DNA of 64,000 bases, from positions 23,989 to 87,988 of the forward strand of contig CAKZIN010000093.1 in NCBI GenBank assembly GCA_936933955.1, written 5' to 3'. The notes under the pieces were generated by a model. That model saw only the letters and a list, made by a program, of their open reading frames with translations. It had not been told where the DNA came from and did not search any database. The DNA comes from an uncultured Sphingopyxis sp. (GTDB taxonomy: Bacteria > Pseudomonadota > Alphaproteobacteria > Sphingomonadales > Sphingomonadaceae). Positions 16,573 through 23,471 of the stretch are shown piece by piece. How positions within the stretch are numbered: position 1 is the stretch's first letter; every line of letters starts with the position of its first letter. Both the position numbers and the translations under genes were made by a program.

Positions 16573-16710
16573 AGAAAGTCCTGCAAGTCGCAGCGAGCCG
16601 ATCCAACGCCCGCATGCGCATGGTGGTGGCCCCGTCACGAGGCCGCATCGCTGGCACCCCTAGTCGCAATTTTAGGCGCCGCCAATCCTTCCGCCGCGGA
16701 CATGTCAAAC

Positions 16711-16724
16711 CTGATCTATATCAA
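16711..16724. promoter_or_regulatory. FNR/FixK-like palindrome in the phyR-nepR intergenic region
   Basis: CTGAT-CTAT-ATCAA matches the FNR/FixK consensus TTGAT-N4-ATCAA at 9 of 10 defined bases. It lies 10 bp upstream of the -35 of the proposed EcfG promoter for nepR, and about 140 bp upstream of phyR on the other side. If real, it would feed oxygen or redox signals into the general stress cascade. Inference from sequence similarity only. Confidence 0.4.
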
Positions 16725-16733
16725 ATAATGCGC

Positions 16734-16758
16734 GGAACGCATGTTGAGGGGGTTGGTT
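16734..16758 (+). promoter_or_regulatory. EcfG-type promoter in front of nepR-phyP
   Basis: GGAAC (16734-16738), 16 bp, then GGTT (16755-16758), close to the EcfG consensus GGAAC-N16/17-CGTT. It would start a transcript near 16765, about 40 nt before nepR. EcfG-driven expression of its own anti-sigma factor is the known negative-feedback design of this system. Confidence 0.6.
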
Positions 16759-16807
16759 AGAGGCACACACCGCTGCTAGCAGCACCCGCCTTCCTGACCG
16801 CCAAGGG

Positions 16808-17077
16808 TTGAACAACTTGCCGACGCCCATTGATCCTCCCCCGTCTTCGAACCGGACGGGCGGCGCGGTTCCGGCCGACGCAGGTGCCAAGCCCGATCAG
16901 CGCGCGGCAGTCGGGCAGGGCGAGCTTGCAGGCAGCGGCGCTCGCAGGGGGCGAAGCTCCGAGGATCGTAAGGAAGCGCTCGATCGTGTCGCCGCGTCGT
17001 TGCGCAATGCCTACGAGGCGACGGTGACCGAACAGGTTCCGGATTCGCTCCTCGATCTCCTTCGCAAGCTCGATTGA
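16808..17077 (+). CDS. nepR: Anti-sigma factor NepR
   Basis: 89-aa anti-sigma factor. The first 50 residues are disordered, Pro/Gly/Ala-rich. The C-terminal helix-pair core reads EALDRVAASLRNAYEATVTEQVPDSLLDLLRKLD (split here as EALDRVAASLRNAY and EQVPDSLLDLLRKLD), which is the conserved NepR domain that clamps EcfG and, alternatively, phosphorylated PhyR. The only in-frame start I find is TTG, with an AAGGG stretch unusually close to it, so translation may be weak. Its stop overlaps the start of the downstream phyP gene by TTGA. Regulation: an EcfG-like promoter precedes it. Confidence 0.88.
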   Translation: MNNLPTPIDPPPSSNRTGGAVPADAGAKPDQRAAVGQGELAGSGARRGRSSEDRKEALDRVAASLRNAYEATVTEQVPDSLLDLLRKLD

Positions 17078-18732
17078 GCTCGTTACGGTTCGCGGAGGCG
17101 GACGGTAGGGACCGCACGCGCTTCGCCGCAATTCGACAAAAGCTCAGGCGGTTTATCCCGGTGCCGGGCAAGGCCGAGACCAGCACCGCTCGCTGGTTGA
17201 TGGTTACGCTCCTTGTCGCGCTGTCGCCGGTCGGACTGATTGCATTGTTCGCGGCCGCGCAAAGCGCGCTCGAGGGTGAGCGACAGCGGTCGGCCAACAT
17301 GATGCTCGTCGCTCAACGCTATGCGACGCTGCTGTCGGACGCTTTCACCAAGGACATGGACGTCGCGATGCGCGAATATGCGCGCAACGTAGCGATCAAC
17401 GCTGCTCCCGCTGCCGCCTCCCCTCTTGAGCAGGACAGCCGATGCGCAGCGCTCAGGCAGGTCGCCCCACCGCGCGACGGCGCGACGCTGCGGCTGATCG
17501 ATGCCGCGACGGGCCGCGACCTTTGCGGCGGCGATCCCCGGATGACCTACCCGCGTCCGGCGCAATTCCACGTCGACCCAATCGCGCAAAGCGCGCACTT
17601 CAACCGCAGCGTAGGTGGCGGCGCCAAACTCGAAATCGGTTACAACGTTCCGGCTCTAAGCGATGTGGCTCCCCGGGTGGCCGTGGGCTCCGCTTACCGC
17701 GTCGACCTGCGCGGCGATGGTGAGCGGGTGTCGCTACGCAACACGATCGGCGGCGCACCAGGCTTTACCGAGCGAGGACGCGCGGTGGCGCTGGCCGGCG
17801 TGCCAGGCGCCTCGGTGATTGCAAGCTCGCGACATTATTTCCTCCGCGCCGACGTGCTGACGACGCTCCTCACCCCCCTCGCCCTTTGGTTTTTGTCGGC
17901 ACTGTTAAGTTGGTTCATCGCCGACCGCATGTTGCTTGATCCGATCCAGCGCCTATCCCGGCGGATGCGCAACTATGTGCCGGGTGAGCCCCAACCTCCA
18001 GGGACCCCGCGTTTTTTGAACGCGCCCGAGGTGCAAGACCTCTCCGCAAGCTTTGCCAAATTGTCGGCCGATGTTGCCGACCGTCAAGCGGTGATGGCGG
18101 CAGCGCTCGACACGCAAAAGGCACTGACGAAGGAGGTGCATCACCGCGTCAAAAACAATCTCCAAATCATCCTGTCTTTGATCAACCTTCACAGCCGCCA
18201 ACCCGTGACGTCGAGACCAGGCCATGAGACGTTTCGGACGATCCAGCGCCGGGTCGAGGCGCTTGCGGTTGTGCACCGCCACCTACACGCCGAATCGGAA
18301 AGCGGCCGTGGGATCGACCTCGTTGCCATGCTTTCGGAGCTTTTGATCGGGATGGCCGGAAGCCTCGGCATTTCAGCGCAGGACAAGCTGGTGCTCGGCC
18401 AGAAGTCACTCGCCTGCGTCGTTCAGGACGTGGCGCTGCCTGCCGCCTTCTTCGTCACCGAACTCGTCGAACTCGCCAACCTGATCGACCCGCAGGCGTC
18501 GACCTGCGTCGACATCACCCGGATCAGTGACAGCGAAGTGGAGCTGAAAGTAACCAGCACTGCGCTCATCGGTCAGGGCGGAAATTTCGCGGAAGAGCAT
18601 TCGATCTACGAGCGCGTGATCTCGGGCCTCGCGCGCCAATTGCGGCGCGAGGTCGTCCATGACGCGACGATTGGCCGCTACGCTCTCACCATCCCGACCC
18701 TCGCTCAGGACAAAGCCGCGGTCGCCGCGTAG
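17074..18732 (+). CDS. phyP: PhyP-type HisKA_2 sensor protein of the general stress response, ATPase domain degenerate
   Basis: 552-aa membrane sensor. A first membrane helix lies at about residues 41-62, then a periplasmic region of about 200 residues, a second helix near 265-290, a HAMP-like linker (DPIQRLSRRMRNYVPG), and the HisKA_2 phospho-acceptor motif EVHHRVKNNLQIIL (H356/H357). The following ATPase domain looks degenerate: the N-box reads FFVTELVELANLID without the usual Asn, and no DxGxG or second glycine box is visible. In Sphingomonas the adjacent PhyP has been described as a negative regulator acting as phosphatase on PhyR, which fits. Start is TTG overlapping the nepR stop; the 3' end overlaps tgt by 28 bp. 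Confidence 0.85.
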   Translation: MSSLRFAEADGRDRTRFAAIRQKLRRFIPVPGKAETSTARWLMVTLLVALSPVGLIALFAAAQSALEGERQRSANMMLVAQRYATLLSDAFTKDMDVAMREYARNVAINAAPAAASPLEQDSRCAALRQVAPPRDGATLRLIDAATGRDLCGGDPRMTYPRPAQFHVDPIAQSAHFNRSVGGGAKLEIGYNVPALSDVAPRVAVGSAYRVDLRGDGERVSLRNTIGGAPGFTERGRAVALAGVPGASVIASSRHYFLRADVLTTLLTPLALWFLSALLSWFIADRMLLDPIQRLSRRMRNYVPGEPQPPGTPRFLNAPEVQDLSASFAKLSADVADRQAVMAAALDTQKALTKEVHHRVKNNLQIILSLINLHSRQPVTSRPGHETFRTIQRRVEALAVVHRHLHAESESGRGIDLVAMLSELLIGMAGSLGISAQDKLVLGQKSLACVVQDVALPAAFFVTELVELANLIDPQASTCVDITRISDSEVELKVTSTALIGQGGNFAEEHSIYERVISGLARQLRREVVHDATIGRYALTIPTLAQDKAAVAA

Positions 18733-19886
18733 TCGTTGCGAAACTGTCGGGCAAACGTCGCGAACACGCCCTGCTCGATCGCGCCGCGCATGGCCTGCAT
18801 CAGCGACTGGTAAAAGCTGATGTTATGCTGGGTTAGCAGCATCGCTCCGAGGATCTCGCCACTTCTGATGAGGTGGTGGAGATAAGCGCGAGACCATGTT
18901 GCGCAGACTGGGCAGGCGCAACGCGGGTCGAGCGGCTCGTCCGCCTCCGCATGGCGGGCGTTTCGCAAGTTGACGGGTCCCGCCCAGGTGAAGCCCTGCC
19001 CGTTGCGCCCCGATCGCGTTGGAAGCACGCAGTCGAACATGTCCACCCCGCGCTCCACCGCACCGACGAGGTCATCCGGTTTGCCGACGCCCATCAGATA
19101 TCGCGGCGCCGACTCCGGCAGCATCGCAGGCGCCTCATCCAGGACGCCGAACATCGCCGCCTGCCCCTCCCCCACGGCGAGGCCGCCGATCGCGTAGCCG
19201 TCGAAGCCGATGTCCCTCAGCGCATGGGAGGATGCTCGCCGCAAAGCCGTGTCGAGGCTGCCCTGCTGGATCCCGAACAGCGCTGCGCGAGAGGCATGAT
19301 GCTCCCCCGCATCGAACGCATCGCGCGAGCGCTTCGCCCAGCGCATCGACCGCTCCATACTCGCCCGCGCGCGTGACGCATCGACCCCGGCGGGCGGGCA
19401 TTCGTCGAACACCATGACGATGTCCGAGCCCAGCCGGCGCTGTATGTCGATCGAGCGTTCGGGGGTCAGCATGTGCCGCGACCCATCGAGGTGCGAGCGG
19501 AACTCGACCCCCTCCTCGCTTTGTTTGGTGAGCGAGGACAGGCTCATCACCTGATATCCGCCGCTATCAGTGAGGATCGGACGGTCCCAACCCATGAAGC
19601 GATGCAGCCCGCCCAGCCGCTCGACGCGCTCCGCGCCGGGCCGCAGCATCAGATGGTATGTGTTGCCGAGGATGATGTCGGCGCCGCTTGCGCGAACCTC
19701 GGCCGGGCGCATCGCCTTGACGGTGGCAGCGGTGCCCACCGGCATAAAAGCCGGCGTGGCGATTGAGCCACGCTGCATCTCAATCGTGCCGCGGCGCGCG
19801 GCGCCATCGGTGGCGTGGAGGGTGAAGCGGAAACGGGGGTCTGTCACGGGGCGCGGGCTGTAACGCAAAGGGCGCGGTGTCGCCAC
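18705..19886 (-). CDS. tgt: Queuine tRNA-ribosyltransferase (TGT)
   Basis: 393-aa enzyme that swaps guanine-34 for preQ1 in GUN-anticodon tRNAs. Motifs: TDSGGYQVMSL with the catalytic Asp, FDECPP, GIQQGSL, GGLAVGEG, and the nucleophile loop MFDCVLPTRSGRNG. The zinc site is CACPVC plus the later His in LTQHNISFYQ. The GTG start at 19886 has a strong GAGGAGG ribosome-binding site 5 nt upstream. A second GTG at 19847 begins the more usual N-terminus but lacks such a site. The 3' end overlaps convergent phyP by 28 bp, so the two messages are complementary at their ends. Confidence 0.95.
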   Translation of the reverse strand: MATPRPLRYSPRPVTDPRFRFTLHATDGAARRGTIEMQRGSIATPAFMPVGTAATVKAMRPAEVRASGADIILGNTYHLMLRPGAERVERLGGLHRFMGWDRPILTDSGGYQVMSLSSLTKQSEEGVEFRSHLDGSRHMLTPERSIDIQRRLGSDIVMVFDECPPAGVDASRARASMERSMRWAKRSRDAFDAGEHHASRAALFGIQQGSLDTALRRASSHALRDIGFDGYAIGGLAVGEGQAAMFGVLDEAPAMLPESAPRYLMGVGKPDDLVGAVERGVDMFDCVLPTRSGRNGQGFTWAGPVNLRNARHAEADEPLDPRCACPVCATWSRAYLHHLIRSGEILGAMLLTQHNISFYQSLMQAMRGAIEQGVFATFARQFRNDYAATAALS

Positions 19887-19925
19887 CGCGCCCTCCTCAT
19901 TCGACCGCGAGGCCGATCGTCAGGA

Positions 19926-20465
19926 TCAGAACTTCACGATCACGCCCGCAGTGGCGCGGACGGTGTCGAAGCCGATCGTATCGACGCCGACGCGCAGCTT
20001 TGCGCCACCGAACATCGACGTGCCGAACTCCGCACCCGCACCGACCAAGTAATCGCCGCGGGTCGTGTCAACGCCCGGAGTGACCTGGATGACGTTCAGA
20101 TCGCTGATGTCGATGTCGACCCACTGGTAGCCACCACGGATGTAGCCCGAGCTGCCTTCGCTGAACGGGAACGAAACTCGGGCGGCGACGCCATACTCCT
20201 GATCGACGCGCCCGGTGCCGACGTTGTAGTTGCCTTCGACGCCGACGCTCAGGTTCTGAGAGACCGGCACGTCGACGCCGCCGACCACGCCGAAGATCGC
20301 GCCGTCGTCCGAAACCCCGGCGCCGGTGATGACACCGCTGGTGTCGAGATCATGATACCCGGCGGTGACGCCGACGTAGGGCGAAGCGGAAGCGGTCTGC
20401 GCCGAAGCAGCGGTGGCGCCGGTGAGGGCGGCAACGGTGGCAGCAAGGACCGTGATCTTACGCAT
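19926..20465 (-). CDS. Small outer-membrane beta-barrel protein
   Basis: 179-aa protein with a clean signal peptide (MRKITVLAATVAALTGATAASAQ). The mature part is built of alternating hydrophobic strands such as SPYVGVTAGYHDL, GAIFGVVGGVDV and LSVGVEGNYNVG, and ends in Val-Lys-Phe, the aromatic C-terminus recognised by the BAM complex. Length predicts about eight strands, as in OmpW/OmpX/opacity-type proteins. No binding or enzymatic motif is visible. It stands alone: tgt follows 39 bp after its stop, and a 163-bp upstream gap contains a GGAAC hexamer without a proper EcfG -10 partner. Function unknown. Confidence 0.8.
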   Translation of the reverse strand: MRKITVLAATVAALTGATAASAQTASASPYVGVTAGYHDLDTSGVITGAGVSDDGAIFGVVGGVDVPVSQNLSVGVEGNYNVGTGRVDQEYGVAARVSFPFSEGSSGYIRGGYQWVDIDISDLNVIQVTPGVDTTRGDYLVGAGAEFGTSMFGGAKLRVGVDTIGFDTVRATAGVIVKF

Positions 20466-20589
20466 TATTTATTCCTTTGGTTTGGCCATCGATCGTGACG
20501 GCGCGACCCGGTTCCTCTGCCGGTGCCAACATGAACGAACCACAACATCGCCACTAGCGAGTGACGAAAAGCCGCCGTTGCGCGGGGTT

Positions 20590-20605
20590 GTTGCGTAGAC
20601 GCAAC
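20590..20605. repeat. 7-bp perfect inverted repeat downstream of udgX
   Basis: GTTGCGT-AG-ACGCAAC lies 23 nt past the udgX stop (minus strand) and 125 bp upstream of the barrel gene. The loop is only 2 nt and no T-run follows on either strand, so it is a weak terminator or a protein site. Nothing else is visible in the 163-bp gap. Confidence 0.35.
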
Positions 20606-20628
20606 GGTTTCTGACCAGCCGTTCAGAT

Positions 20629-22104
20629 TCAGGCGACGAGGCGTTGCGAGATTTGATGCGCGGCGCGCAGATCGTCGACGAACCGCTCCCGCTCCATTCG
20701 TGCGACCTCAGGGTCCGGCAGTCGCAGCAGATAGCTCGGGTGCACCGTCACGCGGGCGGCGAGCCCATTCGCCAGCTCCATCTCCGTATCGCGCACGCGC
20801 GAGATCGTCACCGCCTTGCCCAGCAGACTTCGCGCCGCGCTCGCCCCCATCGCCAGCACCAGCTTGGGCTGCACCAGCTCCAACTCGCGGTCGAGCCACC
20901 AGCGGCAGGCGCTGATCTCGTTGGCGGTCGGCGTCTGGTGGATCCGCCGCTTCCCGCGACGAACGAAGCTGAAATGCTTCACGGCGTTGGTCACGTAAAG
21001 CCGCGACCGGTCGATCCCGGCCTCCTCCAGCGCCGCGTCGAACAGCTGGCCCGCTGGCCCTACGAACGGACGCCCGGCAAGGTCCTCCTGATCGCCCGGT
21101 TGCTCCCCCACGATCACCAACGCGGCGTCGAGCGGGCCTTCGCCAAACACCATCTGCGTCGCGTCGAGGTGGAGCGGACACCGCGTGCACGCGCGCGCCT
21201 CGTCCCGCAGCGCTTGCCACGCCGGCAAAATATTGCTCGGCAGCGGCGGCGGCTGAACGGCGGGGCGGCTAGCGGGGGAAGCCGCCACCGCCATCACCTT
21301 GGCCGCCGAAGCGTCGAGCATCGCCGCCGACCGCGCCTGCGCGCCTGCGATCAGTTCGGGGATGAGTGCGGTTTCCGGCATGTTGGCCCAGTATTTCTTG
21401 GGCATCTCCTTCATCATCGCCTTCACCTTCACCCGCGCGGGGTTGAAGATGCTCGCATAGTAGCGGCGCCACGTATCCTCGACCGGATCGCCCTCCGGCG
21501 CATCGCCGCGCACCGCGCCCGGCCCCTCCGTCACCCGCTGGCCATCCCAGTGCAACGTCATCTCGGGCGTGAGGATCGACCAGCGCATCGAGGCGAAGCG
21601 ATTGACGAAAAAGCCTGCGTTGGCGCGAACGATATGATGATCGGGCTCGAACCACGCGACGTAGCGCGGAGTATCGGCGCCCTCCTCCTCAACCGCGCGG
21701 AAGCGGACGAAGGCGTGCATCTTATGGATGTCCCGCCGCACTGATTTCGCGAGCGCCTCGACCTTGGCGACCAGCGGGTCGGCGCGATCGTCGAGGCGGC
21801 GCCGCTTGGCAGCAAGGTCCGCGATGAGCTGGTGGCAGAGCACGAACCGCTCGTGTTCGCGATGGAGAAGCGCGGTGGAAACGAGCTGAAGTGCCGCCTT
21901 TGGCACCGACAGCGGGGGCGGCGAGCGCACCGCCTCCAGCGGCACCCCGACACTCGCGAGCAGGTCGCCGCCTTCTTCCGCCACCAGCCAACGAATACGC
22001 TCGGGAGCGATGCCGCGGGCGATCGCACTGCGCACATGCGCGCGCCAGCCCGGCACGTCATCCTCCGCTTCGAGCTGCGCCGTGTAAGCGACGCCGTCGT
22101 TCAC
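20629..22104 (-). CDS. udgX: TIGR03915-UdgX fusion: uracil-DNA binding/cross-linking protein
   Basis: 491-aa two-domain protein. The N-terminal half (about residues 1-255) matches the TIGR03915/DUF4130 putative DNA-repair domain. The C-terminal half is a family-4-like uracil-DNA glycosylase: CTRCPLH cluster cysteines, VIVGEQPGDQEDL motif, GRPFVGPAGQLFD, and the UdgX-specific loop RRGKRRIHQT, whose His is known in mycobacterial UdgX to form a covalent bond with the deoxyribose after uracil removal. A Pro/Ala linker joins the halves. GTG start overlaps the radical SAM gene stop as GTGA, so both are made from one message. A LexA-type box precedes the operon. Confidence 0.9.
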   Translation of the reverse strand: MNDGVAYTAQLEAEDDVPGWRAHVRSAIARGIAPERIRWLVAEEGGDLLASVGVPLEAVRSPPPLSVPKAALQLVSTALLHREHERFVLCHQLIADLAAKRRRLDDRADPLVAKVEALAKSVRRDIHKMHAFVRFRAVEEEGADTPRYVAWFEPDHHIVRANAGFFVNRFASMRWSILTPEMTLHWDGQRVTEGPGAVRGDAPEGDPVEDTWRRYYASIFNPARVKVKAMMKEMPKKYWANMPETALIPELIAGAQARSAAMLDASAAKVMAVAASPASRPAVQPPPLPSNILPAWQALRDEARACTRCPLHLDATQMVFGEGPLDAALVIVGEQPGDQEDLAGRPFVGPAGQLFDAALEEAGIDRSRLYVTNAVKHFSFVRRGKRRIHQTPTANEISACRWWLDRELELVQPKLVLAMGASAARSLLGKAVTISRVRDTEMELANGLAARVTVHPSYLLRLPDPEVARMERERFVDDLRAAHQISQRLVA

Positions 22105-23354
22105 GCGGCGAGATCGGTGAACGCGTCGAGTTGCACCGCTGGTGGCCTGACGAACGCGTCGAGATCGCTCCGATCGGCGAGCAGCGTCGGGCGCCAATCC
22201 TCGGTCACGATAAACGGCCGTAATTTGCGAATGGAGCGGCTGATGCGAGCTATATCGTCCATGCGCAGACGTCGATTGCGCCGCGCGGAAATGATCGCAT
22301 TGACCGCTTTGGGCCCAAGGCCCGGCACCCGCAACAGGAGCTCCCTCGGCGCACGGTTGACGTCCAATGGGAACAGGTGCCGGTTCGCGAGCGCCCAGGC
22401 GAGCTTGGGGTCGATGTCGAGCGGCAACATCCCTGCCCCGTCGGTCGCCGCCGCGACCTCAGACGGTGAAAAGCCGTAAAAGCGCATCATCCAGTCGGAC
22501 TGGTACAGCCGATGCTCGCGCATCAGCGGCGGCGATTTGAGCGGCAGCACCGTGCTTGCGTCCGGGATCGGCGAAAAGGCGCTGTAGTAAACGCGCCGCA
22601 GACCGTGGCGGCGGTAGAGCGACTCCGCGGTGCCGATGATCGTCGCATCGTTCGCCGCGTCGGCGCCGACGATCATCTGCGTCGATTGACCCGCGGGCGC
22701 GAATTTCGGCGCGTGCCGATAGCGCTTGCGCGCATCCTTGGTGTCGGTGATCGCGTCGGCCATCCCCGCCATCGCATCGTCAATGCCCTGCGCATCCTTG
22801 TCAGGCGCGAGCTGGCGGAGCCCGCCGATCGTCGGCAGCTCAATGTTGATCGACACGCGGTCCGCCCACAGCCCCGCCTCGTGGATCAGCTGCGGGTCAG
22901 CGTCGGGGATGGTCTTGAGGTGGATGTATCCGCGAAATCCATGATCGACGCGCAACGTCTTCGCAACGCGGACCAGCTGCTCCATCGTATAGTCGGACGA
23001 CTTGATGATGCCGGACGAGAGGAACAGACCCTCGATATAATTGCGACGGTAAAAGTCGAGCGTCAGCGCGACGACTTCTTCCGGAGTGAACCGCGCGCGG
23101 CGGACGTTACTCGACTTGCGATTGATGCAATAGTGGCAGTCGAAAATGCAGCTGTTGGTGAGCAGCAGCTTGAGCAGCGAGATGCAACGCCCATCGGGAG
23201 CATAGGCATGACAGATGCCCGCGCCGGTGGTCGAGCCAATGCCCTTGCCGCCGCGACTGTTACGCTTGGACCCGCCGGATGACGCGCAACTCGCGTCATA
23301 TTTGGCCGCATCCGCCAGGATCGCCAACTTATCGGAGAGCGAGAGCTGCGCCAT
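22101..23354 (-). CDS. Radical SAM protein, putative DNA modification/repair (TIGR03916)
   Basis: 417-aa radical SAM enzyme. The cluster motif is CIFDCHYC (CxxxCxxC) near residue 70, in the context LLTNSCIFDCHYCINR. GLFLSSGIIKSSDYT and HLKTIPD follow as expected for the barrel. The C-terminus has a helix-hairpin-helix DNA-binding element, NRAPRELLLRVPGLGPKAV, consistent with action on DNA. It is the first gene of a two-gene operon with TIGR03915-UdgX, a pairing that recurs in bacteria but whose chemistry is not established. The ATG at 23354 lies 2 bp from a GTTC-N7-GTTC box, so LexA would block initiation directly. Confidence 0.9.
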   Translation of the reverse strand: MAQLSLSDKLAILADAAKYDASCASSGGSKRNSRGGKGIGSTTGAGICHAYAPDGRCISLLKLLLTNSCIFDCHYCINRKSSNVRRARFTPEEVVALTLDFYRRNYIEGLFLSSGIIKSSDYTMEQLVRVAKTLRVDHGFRGYIHLKTIPDADPQLIHEAGLWADRVSINIELPTIGGLRQLAPDKDAQGIDDAMAGMADAITDTKDARKRYRHAPKFAPAGQSTQMIVGADAANDATIIGTAESLYRRHGLRRVYYSAFSPIPDASTVLPLKSPPLMREHRLYQSDWMMRFYGFSPSEVAAATDGAGMLPLDIDPKLAWALANRHLFPLDVNRAPRELLLRVPGLGPKAVNAIISARRNRRLRMDDIARISRSIRKLRPFIVTEDWRPTLLADRSDLDAFVRPPAVQLDAFTDLAA

Positions 23355-23356
23355 CC

Positions 23357-23371
23357 GTTCGATATATGTTC
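23357..23371. promoter_or_regulatory. LexA-type SOS box (GTTC-N7-GTTC)
   Basis: GTTC-GATATAT-GTTC is an exact match to the direct-repeat LexA operator known from alphaproteobacteria. It lies 3 bp before the start codon of the radical SAM/UdgX operon. In a two-thirds-GC sequence of this length about one such match is expected by chance, so the position next to a DNA-repair operon is what makes it convincing. Confidence 0.65.
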
Positions 23372-23440
23372 GAAGGCCCGCGGAGTCGAGGGGTTACGGA
23401 GCAAGCCTTGTCGCAAAGCCTGAGTTACGCGGCACGAAAG

Positions 23441-23463
23441 CGGGTGGGGCGTTGCCCCACCCG
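23441..23463 (-). terminator. Terminator hairpin after ahcY
   Basis: A perfect 10-bp stem (CGGGTGGGGC / GCCCCACCCG) with a 3-nt loop lies 9 bp after the ahcY stop. On the minus strand it is followed by CTTTCG, a short T-stretch. It separates ahcY from the radical SAM operon. Confidence 0.6.
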
Positions 23464-23471
23464 ACAGCCGG

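Noticed and set aside
16573..16760. EcfG promoter for phyR on the minus strand
   Set aside because: No GGAAC on that strand in the region; phyR may use another promoter.
20466..20628. EcfG promoter upstream of the outer-membrane barrel gene
   Set aside because: A GGAAC is present on the minus strand but no CGTT-like -10 lies 16-17 bp downstream.
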